A stretch of DNA of 64,000 nt. Origin: Symsagittifera roscoffensis (taxonomy: Eukaryota; Xenacoelomorpha; Acoela; Convolutidae). Shown here one piece after another: positions 44,564 to 55,369 of this stretch. The DNA is taken from positions 57,296,759-57,360,758 of the forward strand of contig NC_087063.1 of NCBI RefSeq assembly GCF_963678635.1, in the 5' to 3' direction. Under the pieces are notes generated by a model. It did not search any database and was not told the origin of the DNA. It saw nothing but the letters and a program-made list of their open reading frames with translations. Position 1 is the first letter of the stretch. Each line of letters begins with the position of its first letter. The position numbers were made by a program, and so were the translations under genes.

Positions 44564-47470
44564 GTTAATGAAATGGACCTCGTTTTTTCGCAATTGCGCA
44601 AACTGTTGTTAGAAAATCGAAAATTTCGTCAGTTTTACTGCGTGGTATAATATGATTATAGGAGCTCAAATAGAAGAAACAAAAGAGCTTCTTTTGCCTC
44701 TTTTTGAATCCTGATCTGCAGATGTTTAGAATAAACAATTTTTTTTTAATTTCAACTGCAATCATCATTGATGGATATTAAGTAATCGCTGCATATATAA
44801 AATCATTGTTCCGACCAATTGAAAAATATGGCGGAATTTTTTAATTGGATGTGTTGAAAACTTTTTTTTTCTTTTTTTTCCACTCAAAATTAAGTACCAC
44901 TTTATTCATAGCCGTGAAAACTTAACTTATTTGAGTAAAGTTGGTTTTTGGAGTTTTTTGCGCCAATTTGCTAATCAAAAACTTCGAAATCCAAAAATTA
45001 CTATGACTTTCGAATATGACAAAATTTTATTTTCAAGTCAGATCCTTCTATCACACTACGCAGAATAAACGACACTAAATTGAAAAAAGCCGTTTTACAT
45101 TTTTTTTGAAACTATACTCAAACAGTCTATGCTACTGGGTCACAACCGGCTTTCGTTTTCTTTTGTTTTTGTTGTAGAATTTTTTGAAGTCTCTGACAGG
45201 TTGCGATAATATGAAAAAAATAACCCACAAGCATAGAGAGGTATGACTTAATTTCGAAAACAGTCAAGGTTGCTTTGCCCCAAGGAAGCTCTCATTGGGT
45301 GGTTTGAAAATTACGAACCCTCAATATTCTAAAAAATTATGACATTTCTGGTTTGCACTTTTTTCAAACATTGGCATGAGAAGATCTTTTGAAAAAAAAA
45401 TCAATTTCTCTAACGATGTATATTGCAAAACAGTGAAATAACTCCTTTTCTAAGCTTTCGATGAAATTAACAGAACACGTGTACTGCACGTAATTTTTTA
45501 CACTACTTTTGATGTTTGGAGAAATGTTTTTAGCTGATTGATTAAAATAACAAACAAAATCAATGGTTGCTTATCAAAAACTGAAAATAAAGAAAATTTA
45601 AGTAGTGAAAAAATGATGATTATCTGGAGCTATTTTTCCGTTGCTCCATATAAGCCTCAGAAGTTGAACTGAGGCAAGCTAAATATTCACTATAATGCGA
45701 AATATCTTTAATTTTTGAGTTTGAGGTGCCATGCTGGTGAAGGTTTTTGAAAAAAAGACACAAACTCAAAGGTGTTGAACCGCGGTTTAGTTCAGTCAAA
45801 AGTGCAGTTCTACTTTGGTGCAAATAGCGAATAATTATACCTATTAACTTTGATTTCGGAATCGATCCAACGTTTCGACTCTGTTTATATTGCTTACATA
45901 ATTTATTTGATAGATTGCCATTGAATTCAAAATGTTAGTTTTTAGTCGTGTAAGTCCTGCAAGTCCTGCCGTTGTTACAAGTTCCAATAAATTTGAGAAA
46001 AAACTCAATTCTGGCTCTCTTCATTTTGATAAAAAACCAATAACAGTTCTGACGTTACGACCTAAGCTTAAAATTGAATTCGTTGATTGCGTAAAGGACA
46101 CTAATTTTTCCATAGAAGGCACATGTGGCTAACAAATTTTTCAATTTCTAGTCCAAAAGTAGGTGCCGATTGCAAACTGTTTATTATAATTATTGTTAAA
46201 ACGCAACGTTGACGTTGTTAAAACTCAATTTTGTTGATTTGAATTTTGTTGCATGACGATATAAATGGTTGAAATTTTTTTCGTCCTGTTTTTGCTAAAT
46301 AACAATTAGGCTAGCCATTCGTCGTTGCCTTATAGTTAAGTTAGCGCCGCTCAAGCTACTAGTTTCATCGGGACTGTAGCAGATCTACTTTTAAATCGGA
46401 ATTAACACGACAGTCAAAACGCCCTCTGCTGTCGAGTCTTTTTGATAACTGATTCCTTCATTTCGGCGGAAAACATACCTTTTTCAGTTTAATTGAATTT
46501 CCGGAATTAACAAATTTTATTTTCAATGCTCCTTTCAGAGTTATTTTAGGTAAGTATTTCAGACGGTAGTTTCTTTATCCCTTTTTTGGTCTTTACATGT
46601 GGCGTCTGTTATTCCGTAGTTGAAGAGACTCAGTCTCCACCAAAACTAGCACTAAATCATTATTTGAAAGGTCTTATTTTTAAAATTGATTTTTGGAAAA
46701 GCACAGATACTAGTTGTGGTTAATTCACTATCGACTTTTAGTTCTAGTCTTTCTATATAAAACAGAAAGTTTTTTTCCCATCAATGTTTTCTGATTAAAA
46801 ACAATACTAAATTGATTTTTGCTCCGACTTTCGATATGAAAGTAACGGAGTATTGGTGCTCGGAGTGGGTTCCCGCACCGGAGTTCCATGGATAATAATC
46901 GATCATAATGGAAAAGTGCTGTCCAATAAAATCCATTAAACAAAATCCATTAAAATCCATTATAATGGATAAAAATCCAATTGAAATCCATTATAATTGA
47001 TTATAATGGATTATAATAATAATAGTAGGAAATTGTTTCCAAACGATATCTAGTTACAAAGTAATTTATAAAAACTCATAAAAACAAATTAGAATCGTTT
47101 GGGAGAACACCAATAAGCCAACAAGGCCCGTTTTCAGGTGTCTCATTAGCGGAGAACAAAAAAAGTACTTAAATTCTTTGACCCAATGCAATGGACCTTC
47201 TACCGGTAACCACTTATTAAACGTAAAAACTCTTTATTCGCACCTTTAAACCATTCTCTATATAAAAAAAATTAATTTAGTTTTCTCAGGTATTCTTTTC
47301 TACCCATAACTTAGAAACCAACAGAAACAAGTTCTACTTATTGATCAATAAAAAGTCTCAAAGCATGCCCAGTAAAATCGTATTTCCTAGAATGTAATTA
47401 TCCAAAAATTTATGATTAAAACAATTTAAATGAAACCGAGAAGCCCCTTTCAAGAATTGACCCAGGTGGG
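44564..47470. other. AT-rich stretch with one dispersed simple repeat, no gene seen
   Basis: Nothing codes convincingly. A small ATG frame at 45932-46132 begins with codons followed by a donor-like GTAAGT, but no partner exon is apparent. Sequence at 46868-47035 is a CCATTATAATGGAT-rich repeat listed separately. Confidence 0.4.
46868..47035. repeat. CCATTATAATGGAT palindromic repeat, related to 37010-37175
   Basis: GAGTTCCATGGATAATAATCGATCATAATGG followed by several ATCCATTA/TAATGGAT units. The reverse complement of 37010-37175 has the same order: GAGTTCCATGGAAAATAATCGA, GATCGATCATAATCC, then ATTATAATCCATTATAATTG. The two are therefore inverted copies of one repeat. Confidence 0.6.
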
Positions 47471-47498
47471 AAAAAATTATTACAAAGTTGAACATTTT

Positions 47499-49225
47499 TT
47501 AAATTTTATGTGTAATCGACCCTTTAATTCTGTTTATAGCTAACTTTTGATTTGTTTTTCGCTTTGAAAATATCACGTTAATTTCATGTTCAGTCATAGA
47601 ATATCTCAAGGTTTTAACTTGGAACTCTTTTCGAATAATTTTTCCGGTTAATTTCAGAACTTCGTAAGCAAAAAATTCTCTTACGGTATTTATTTTATTA
47701 TCATGCATTATTTCAGTGATTGAATCCATCCTGTGTTTTTTAAAAAAATTGTTCTGATTAGCCTTCTGATTTTCATTTCCAGTTCCAACCGTTTGGTTTT
47801 GTCGGTATTTGCATAAACTAAAACTCCATATTGGATGATTGGCTGCACGTAACTTTTATACGCAAATATTAATTGCCGTCAAGTTAGAAACTTTCTCAAT
47901 TGAAAAAACACTCCACAGAATTGCAAAATTTTGTTTTTTACCTTATCAATATGCTGATGAATTTTCAATTTACAGTCAAGGAGAATTCCAAGATATTTAA
48001 AACAATCTACATCTTCTATTTGGGTGTCATTTAAAAAATATTTTACTGGTCTTTCTATAGTTTTCGTGCTCCGACAGCATCTCATGGTCTTGGTTTTTTT
48101 GACATTCAGTTTCAATTTGTTCTTGTCTAACCAATCATTTACTTCAAGCAAAGCTGATCTATGTGCGAAAGCAATATAGTCATTGTTGTTTGTGGATTTC
48201 AGAACAGTGTCATCAGCATACAAAAGTACCCCTGTGTTTTTTGTGGCTATTTGTAGATCGTTTATGTATAATATGAACAAAAGTGGGCCAAGGATAGACC
48301 CATGAGGTACACCAAAAGATACTAGTTTAAATTCGGTCTTAAAAGAGTTAGTTTCAATGTACTGATAGCGATTGTCAAGGTTTGATTCCAAGAGATTTAA
48401 GACAGGCCCTCTGAATCCCATTCGTTCCAATTTTATTAACATTTTAGAGTGATCAACTGTCTCAAAAGCCTTTATTAGGTCCAAAAACGTATTCTGAACA
48501 GTTAATTTTTTGTTCGATAGCGATGTTGAAACTTCTTCCAACAATGTAAGGATGGCTTAAACAGTGCTTCTATTTGATCTGAAGCCAAACTGAGTGTTTC
48601 GGATGATATTACACTTGTCTATATATGATTGGGCTCGTTTAAAAATTATACGCTCAAAAATTTTGCCCAGAACTGAAAGAAGCGAAAATGGTCTATAGTC
48701 TGAGGGGTCATCGATGTCTCCCTCCTTGAAAATTGGTACAATTTTTGAAATTTTTAAACAATTTGGATAGATTACTGAGGTTAGGCAGTCATTAAAAATT
48801 TCATTCAAAGGGCCAGCTAGTATAGTTTTTAAGTGATTGACGAGAACAGTGTTGATATCTTAGAAATCTGTACTATATTTATTTTATAGACTTTCGATGA
48901 CTTCAATGACTTCAATTAAATCAATGTTTTTCAAAAACAACGATTGCTGCTGACGTATAACATTATTTTCCATGCAGTTTGGTTTGCTTTGTGTTAGTGT
49001 GGCGCCAATATTTGCGAAGTATTCGTTAACTTGATCAGCGTCCCCCATAGATAGATTAAAGGATTTGGAATTTTTCCCGTTACCACTCATTTCCTTAAAA
49101 GTTCCGAAAAAAGTTTTCGTTTTACAATTAGGCTCAAGCATTAATTCATTTTGATAGTATTTTCGTTTTTTACGGACGATTAGGTTTTCGACAATTTTAT
49201 TTTGGGAACTATATTTATTTGTTCT
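47499..49225 (-). mobile_element. Dead non-LTR retrotransposon, Jockey/CR1-like RT, 5' truncated
   Basis: On minus: linker (RKKRKYYQNELM, then NEYFANIGATL), RT fingers (KISKIVPIFKEGDIDDPSDY, RPFSLLSVLGKIFERII, TQFGFRSNRST), palm (FLDLIKAFETVDHSKML, SFGVPHGSILGPLLFILYIN, YADDT), thumb, and a C-terminal domain (IQYGVLVYANTD). The YADD box with LGPLLFILYIND and a C-terminal Y-x-ANT block is typical of Jockey/CR1-type LINEs. At least two in-frame stops (about 48554 and 47880) kill it, and no endonuclease domain precedes it. Confidence 0.85.
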
Positions 49226-49440
49226 AAATATGTTCTTTTTCTAATTCAATTTCTTCAAAGTTTCGGGCAGTGTTCGGATGTTTTGTAAAAACAATGAAAA
49301 AGTTTTAGAATTGGTTTCCTCCATGTCTCTGTTAACCATATATGTGTACTATATAATTCTCGCGTGGTTTCTTAAATAATTGAAAATTTATTCAATTTGT
49401 GAAGATCAATGAGTTGTCAGAAAGCAGAAGCCACCCAGGG

Positions 49441-49919
49441 CAGTGCGGAAATCGCACCAACACTAGGTAGTTTCTCCTCCTAGTCTAAAACATTCACTTT
49501 CTTCGCAAAAATACGAAAATTGCTAGCTTTCAATTTTAATACCCGTATAAGATTCTTCAATTTCCCCTCCAAAACCTCGCCTCTTTCTTTTCCCTTTTCA
49601 ACTTACATAACTTTCCTTTTTCCTGAAATTTTCCTTTTTTTTCATTGTTTTCCTCATTTTCAGTATCTGCAATTAGAGATCGCAAGAGCAGCGCGGAAAT
49701 CACGCAAACTCTAGGAACTAGGAGAGCAAGATAAATTTTATTTTGGTTGTATTCTAATTTTGTTTAAAAAGAAAATAAAACATAATTTAGTTTAAATAAC
49801 CACAAAGCAGCGCGGAAATCGCACCAACTTATTATTGGTTTTTCTTTTTTTAAAGGAAGACTACTTGGACTGTTTTTCTTTATTAGGTCTTAGACCAGCA
49901 GTGCGGAAATCACACAAAC
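49441..49919. repeat. Four dispersed copies of a conserved 22-bp motif
   Basis: GCAGYGCGGAAATCRCRCMAAC occurs at about 49440, 49688, 49807 and 49898, always on plus, spaced about 248, 119 and 91 bp. Several are flanked by CTAGG/CCTAAGG. The copies are far better conserved than the AT-rich spacers between them. Confidence 0.7.
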
Positions 49920-50279
49920 GGACCTAAGGTCTTGTTAGAGCAATTATTTATTTGCTGATAATTCCTAAATTAAGAAAAGTATGAAAACAAAACGCAAAAA
50001 AACATATAAGAACAAAAACTATACGATAAAAAAATAGAAAAAAATTAAAATCAATTTTTGTCACTCGTTTATTTGTTCGCCTAAGGGGAATAATAACAGA
50101 GAGTAATTCAACATGTTTGTCACAAACATAACCACTTTGGGCTAGAATAGTACTTCATATGCTTAGCAGTCTAACTCACTTCTTTTTGTGATTTTCTGTC
50201 AAAGTTTACCAGGCGGCACACATTATCCGCTCAAAATCCAATCAATGAGTTGGTTTTTTGTTTGCAGGGGATTCTCCTT

Positions 50280-50842
50280 CATTGTTGTCATGATGAGAGT
50301 CGGTGTAGATTTGTTTTTTTTCGCTTATCAGCATTAATCGTTTGCAATTCATCAACTGCCTCAACTCGCGTAACTTTGTTTCGCCCCGACGCTTTTCATC
50401 ATGGACATGGTTGCCTCTTGTTCAGGAAGACGTACCGTTATACATATGTTTAGCTTGTTTAAAATGTTTTTCTGATATTTCAGATTCCTCCTGGCCTTGT
50501 ATACAGCGTGCTTGTCGTCGAAGTATACAAACTTGCAAATGATAGTGGGTATATTATTTCCGTAATTTCCCATATACATGTGAAAAGCTTTAATTTCCCC
50601 ACGAGAAAAAATAATTTTCAGAATTGTCCTGAAAAATCAATTATTGAATCCGTAACGTCATCTACTGCCCTTGCATCGAACGGCGGATTCCATACAAGCA
50701 CACTATCCTTGCTAGTATACCTTTCCTGAGCTCGCAGCCTGGTATCTATATTTAACTGCTTAAGTTTAAGACCCGTTATATCACATTCTTGTTTTTCAAC
50801 TTTTTCCCGCAAAAATAACAGTTCCGTTTCCATATTACTCAC
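50280..50842 (-). pseudogene. Coiled-coil + RRM-like protein relic (ORF1p-like)
   Basis: From ATG at 50842 (minus): a heptad-like N-terminus (TELLFLREKVEKQECDI), a hinge LRAQERYTSKDSVLVWN, then, after a frameshift near 50625, GEIKAFHMYMGN and PTIICKFVYFDDKHAVYKAR, then ICITVRLPEQEA. SVLVWN and IICKFVYF sit where RNP2 and RNP1 of an RRM would be. Coiled coil + ERYSR-like hinge + RRM is the layout of LINE ORF1 proteins, and the strand and position (5' of the RT at 47.5-49.2 kb) fit. A second frameshift follows near 50365. Endonuclease-coding DNA between the two is missing. Confidence 0.45.
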
Positions 50843-51588
50843 TTTTTATCTCCCGTATTTTTACTCACGGATACCTCTTGGTTTGCAGAAACCTGAAACT
50901 GAGTTCCACTGTCGGTTTCCATCATAACAACAAATACTCAAACTGATTACAAAAAACATCAAGAAAGAATCGCTTTTTTTAAACGTCTGAAATAATTACT
51001 CAGCGTGGGAAATTATCTGAGATTTTTGGTAACAATCAGGGATTATCAATTTATCAAGGCTTCCGAATTCGCCGTAGTTTTGAATTTATTTGGGGCTTGA
51101 TTCAATTGGAGGGATTAGTTTCTTAATTTTGTCATTGAAACTTTTTTTTGTTTGATCTTTTTTGTCGTTTTGAAACACGCGAGAAAAAAAAACGTTTAGA
51201 ACATTTGCAAGGTCAACCGACCGATTTCCAAGTTTGATTTGCTTTTTTCTCCCTTCACATTTTTTGCAAAATCATTTGCAAAACTTGCATTAATTCTGCG
51301 TTACTCACGGCCTATTGGCATTCTTAAGCTCCTCAAAATGACCCCCCACCTCATTTTGCAGCCTATCGATTTTTGCCCAAACCCCCTCCCCCACTCCCTT
51401 ACATTTATCCCTGCGCACATCCCCATGTTTAATAATTTAACCGATGAATACCACAAGTAACGAAGAAAATTAATTCATAAAAACTAATTTGGGCCAAGTA
51501 GCTTTTTAATTTGGACAGCAATTTAAGCGTAGAATAGCACGCGCTTGTTGTGCAAAATAGGTTAAAAAAATGGGTGTTAATCAAATTG

Positions 51589-51788
51589 NNNNNNNNNNNN
51601 NNNNNNNNNNNNNNNNNNNNNNNNNNNNNNNNNNNNNNNNNNNNNNNNNNNNNNNNNNNNNNNNNNNNNNNNNNNNNNNNNNNNNNNNNNNNNNNNNNNN
51701 NNNNNNNNNNNNNNNNNNNNNNNNNNNNNNNNNNNNNNNNNNNNNNNNNNNNNNNNNNNNNNNNNNNNNNNNNNNNNNNNNNNNNNNN
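51589..51788. other. Assembly gap (200 N)
   Basis: Exactly 200 Ns, so the true size is probably unknown. The PC4-like minus frame runs into it. Frames drawn across it are meaningless. Confidence 0.95.
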
Positions 51789-52163
51789 TAACGAGTTGAT
51801 AATGTTACACAACCCGACAGTTATCATCGTTTTCACTTTCGCATTCCTTTTCAGAGCATGAAGATTTTTTAGATTTGTTTCGCTTTTTCTAAGTTTTTCA
51901 GTCACGTCGCAGTTTTTTGCTTTCGTCAACCTTTTAATTTTTGTGTAATTGTCCGCCAAGGACTCGAATTCACCAGTTGACAAAGTTATTCCTTGTCGAT
52001 ACTTAAAAGTTCCCTCTTCGTCTTTTTTGTACAATTTGATAGTTATGTAAGTACCGGTCTGTGCAAATGTTTTTGCACCGACTCTAACTAAACGTTTATC
52101 ATTCGAAGATATATCCCTAAAATCATCGAAATAGTCTACATCCGTGTCAAGAGAAGCGTACAT
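51789..52163 (-). CDS. PC4-like (transcriptional coactivator p15) domain protein, partial
   Basis: ATG at 52163 on minus opens 125 codons that reach the gap. Residues 23-72 resemble the PC4 C-terminal ssDNA-binding fold: KRLVRVGAKTF, TYITIKLYKKDEEG, then KYRQGITLSTGEFESLADN (compare the PC4 pattern R-x-Y-...-K-G-I-x-L-s-x-x-e-w-x-x-L). The remainder is Lys-rich. PC4-like proteins bind single-stranded DNA and occur both in hosts and in some large DNA viruses and virus-derived elements. It is divergent from the 214-aa ORF, 623 bp apart. C-terminus is lost in the gap. The family call is by eye. Confidence 0.45.
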
Positions 52164-52786
52164 TATAAATGAATAACAACCAACTGGTTTTTAGTGTGGA
52201 ACGTTGAAGAACGACTGATCACAGTATACGAGACAGATCATGCGCTCCAAAGTAAAAATTTAGGTGATAAAGTTTACGAGCGCCCTAAGCCATATTGATA
52301 AGACTTAATCACCAAGGATATAATTTCTTTAACGATAAACCTCTTTTTATATGGGTATTTAGTTACTTTTTCCCCCGGCTATACTCTAAAAATCTTCTAG
52401 TGTTATTTATTGTGACGGTTATTTTAATGACTGTTATGAATCATGGTAATGAATTTCTAACAGCATAACAATGAATGTCTGGCAAACTATCATGAAAACT
52501 TGATTTTGAGTGCTTTCGCCCGTAACCACTATAATAAAGCTGTCACATAAATCTAAAAAATCGGGTTTTCATTCATTCCTAACATGACCTCAGGCGTCAT
52601 GCTTAAAAGAATGAATAAAATTTGATAGCCTCGCCTAAAAAGTTATTAGCTTTGACCTAATTGAACTATGCCACCCCTTTCCTGATCTCATTTTCATTAA
52701 TAAACTTTTCATACTTTTCATTCTCTCAATTTCATTTCGGTAGTTCAGTCATTTCATTTTAACAAAACTTTAAACCTCTTCAAGTC
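52164..52786. promoter_or_regulatory. Divergent intergenic region between PC4-like and 214-aa ORFs
   Basis: 623 bp with no open frame. It must hold both promoters. Close to the plus ATG lies a TTCATTTT/TTTCATT-rich tract (52690-52780: TTTTCATTAATAAAC, TTCATTCTCTCAATTTCATTTC, AGTTCAGTCATTTCATTTT). No clear TATA box can be defended in this AT-rich DNA. Confidence 0.35.
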
Positions 52787-53431
52787 ATGACTAGTCCTTT
52801 ACAAATAATCTCAGTGTCTGATCGAGAAAGAACCATTATCTACCAAACATACACGAGAGAGTCGATTGCAGTCATCCATCAACAGAAAGAGAGAGTCTCT
52901 CCGTCTACAGCAAGTCCGTTCAATGACTTGGCTCCCCGAAAAAACGACGAGAATCAAAACGAGGAATGGACTACAAAAAGTCATATCATGCTACCAAACT
53001 ACCTCCTTGATCACATCGATCTACTTAGACAGAATCGAAAACGAATGTACGAGAGTTGCACTATTCACGAGAGCTATCCGGCATTAGAAAAGACGGAGAT
53101 AAACGACACAACCTCGCTCGAGCAGTCTCCAAGAAAAATTCTCTTCGCGTATGACTGCGAGTCAATGCCGTTGTATGAAAATCAGGAGGGATGTATTCGT
53201 GACTATGCAGAGCGCGAAGCGTACTGGGATATTCCGACAGCAATGTCTCCCGAGTCGTTTGTTAGGGGACCAGTTTCAACTCCAGAACAATCAACTTCCT
53301 ATTCGGATGCTCGGGTTTCATCTAGTGCGGAGACAATTGATCTAGTCACCCCAGATCTCATTCAAGGCACTCCTCCAAATGCAGCTTGCTATGCGCCAAA
53401 AAAGAGAAAACTACAGTTTCGAGGTTTCTAA
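52787..53431 (+). CDS. Orphan 214-aa protein next to the PolB gene
   Basis: ATG at 52787 to TAA, 214 residues, balanced codon use and no low-complexity collapse, unlike the chance frames around it. Blocks: ISVSDRERTIIYQTYTRES near the start, MLPNYLLDHIDLLRQNRKRM at about 67-86, SPRKILFAYDCESMPLYEN at about 114-132, a Ser/Thr-rich stretch, and a C-terminus CYAPKKRKLQFRGF containing a KKRK nuclear-localisation-like patch. No known domain. Its neighbours (PC4-like, PolB) suggest it belongs to the same virus-like gene set, possibly as a nuclear or DNA-associated accessory protein; that is inference. Confidence 0.6.
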   Translation: MTSPLQIISVSDRERTIIYQTYTRESIAVIHQQKERVSPSTASPFNDLAPRKNDENQNEEWTTKSHIMLPNYLLDHIDLLRQNRKRMYESCTIHESYPALEKTEINDTTSLEQSPRKILFAYDCESMPLYENQEGCIRDYAEREAYWDIPTAMSPESFVRGPVSTPEQSTSYSDARVSSSAETIDLVTPDLIQGTPPNAACYAPKKRKLQFRGF

Positions 53432-53675
53432 TAACTTAAACAAAAAACTTTCCTTCTTTTGTTTCAAATATTATTCCAAGGTTTTATATTTTCATTTTTG
53501 TTTGATTTGACTTCTAAGCTGTTTTAACATTACTGTGTGTATATTTTTTGTCTCAGTTTTTATTTTGCTTAATAGATCAATTAAAGTTTGCCCCGTAAAG
53601 TTTTCAGCAAAATCTTAGAGAAAAACTAGAAAAAAATCAGAAATCGAGAATAATTTTACGCTAAAATTGTTGTTT

Positions 53676-53940
53676 GAGAAAGAATGAGAGAGAGAGAGAG
53701 AGAGAGAGATAAATACACTTGCTCACTAGTGAACCCCATTTGGAATATCCTTTTCGGGATATTGCTTTCTTTTCAAAAGAAAGATAAATATGGAAGGGTC
53801 CAACATTTTCTTGTTGGTAGTCCAACCATATTTATTTGGCTTTTTTATCAAACACTCTCTGTCCTCTCTCTCTCATCATACTTTGTGCCCGGTGGGGTTA
53901 GCCAGGTCTTACGCAAAGTAACAGAGAGTGTTTTAAGCCA
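53676..53940. repeat. GA microsatellite and nested inverted repeats
   Basis: (GA)n at 53686-53709. GATAAATATGG (53784) faces CCATATTTATT (53824). AAACACTCTCTGT (about 53850) faces ACAGAGAGTGTTT (about 53922), with an inner ACTTTG/CAAAGT pair; the outer arms are 13 bp and exact. A stem-loop of about 85 nt is possible. Confidence 0.6.
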
Positions 53941-55369
53941 TAAATCTGCATTATATTACATTCATATACATGTTTTGGGTGAAAAACGGACAATTTTTTG
54001 GTAAAAATGTGAAAAAAAAAAAATTATGTTTTTTTTTTCGAAAAATGAACATGACCCTTAACCCTGCTCAGAAATTCATGGCAAATTGATTGAGGGTAGT
54101 TTCAATGGATTTGGAGAGAAAAAAAAATTTTTCCCAATTTTTTTTTTTCAATATTTTCACAAAAATCAGATTTTCTCAAAAAATCACAACTTTTCAGGCG
54201 TCTACTCTCATTGATTGGGTTATAATTGTTTTTTTTTTGAATTTCTACGCTTGTCCTAATTACGTATCAGATAGCTCCTAAAAATTTCAAACCACATTCA
54301 CTTGAATTTAAAACGAACGAATAATTCAAGCTAAAAATGAAGGAAAAAAGAAGTTAAAAAATTATGTTTTTTAAATTTCGAACTTGACCAGTAGAACTGT
54401 GCTCGAGGTCCCACAAAACTTACTGGTTTTTTTGTTGATAGATTTAAAAGACACTTTTTTAAACATTACTTTTCCTTTTTTCACAACATAAAAAGTTTGA
54501 GGTTTTCCTTTATTTTGAAAAAAAAAATTTCACTTGAAATTACAGAACGGGAGGCGTTCCCGAGGAGCGTAGCGACGAGCAACGCCGGGTTAGCTATTGC
54601 CCCTTAAACCAAACGGCCATGCCTTAATATTTCGAAGGACATGATATGAAATGTTTCACGGGACACCGAATGACATGAAGGAAACTTTGATTCCGATATC
54701 TTTTACACATTCAAATGACAATCTATGCTTATCATGCATCGGTAACTATCAAGGTGTCAAATTTGCAAAATTTTCATTTTTTAAGTTTACTATTTTTTCA
54801 ACTTAATTAGTTAGTTGAGGGCTTTACTTTCTGAATACTTTTATCTCATAAATCTACTTTTTATTATACCTATTTACGCAAACCAAGAAGTGGGCTTGAA
54901 ATCATTAGGAAATTACTGTTTCACGGTTAAAATTAGTCAGAAAAAGTTTTAGGCTCTATCTGAATCATTCTAAGCATTAAATTTTGTAATTTAGTGCTGA
55001 AATGTTAATTGAAAGTCTAAACCAGTCGCCTAAAAAAAGCCAAAATTTTATCGCTAACCCTTAAAATTAACAGCAAAAGTTTGAGGCTGTAAATGAATCA
55101 GTTTTTAGTATACAAAACCCCTCCACTTGAGCAGAGTGATGAGACATATAGAGCTTAAAGCTAGAATAAACCCTGTTTTTGGAAAGGAAAAGACTTATTG
55201 CCAAGACGGCGAAGTATAACTCTCGTTAATGGCTTCTACTTGCCCTTACCCGCAAAGTTTTTTGGTGCTAGTCACTTCTCGCTTTTGCTTTTCCATAACC
55301 AGTTCTACTTGAAATTCTCCTAAATTTTCTTGAAATTTTCCTGAATTACTTCAGTAACTTCAACAAACA
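53941..55369. other. Intergenic, no gene seen; one GC-rich patch
   Basis: AT-rich apart from a GC-rich ~55-bp patch at 54546-54600 (GGGAGGCGTTCCCGAGGAGC and GTAGCGACGAGCAACGCC). The last 150 bp before the PolB ATG is pyrimidine-rich (TTCTACTTGAAATTCTCC, AAATTTTCTTGAAATTTTCC). Confidence 0.45.

Noticed and set aside
45932-46132. 66-codon frame with an early GTAAGT donor-like site
   Set aside because: No partner exon or conserved feature; an isolated short frame in AT-rich DNA.
51429-52163. 244-codon minus frame running across the N gap
   Set aside because: Only 51789-52163 has sequence support; the part beyond 200 unknown bases cannot be assumed to be in frame and is not protein-like.
53684-54004. 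106-codon frame starting with repeated Arg-Glu
   Set aside because: The start is the (GA)n microsatellite and the rest overlaps the inverted repeats; no domain.
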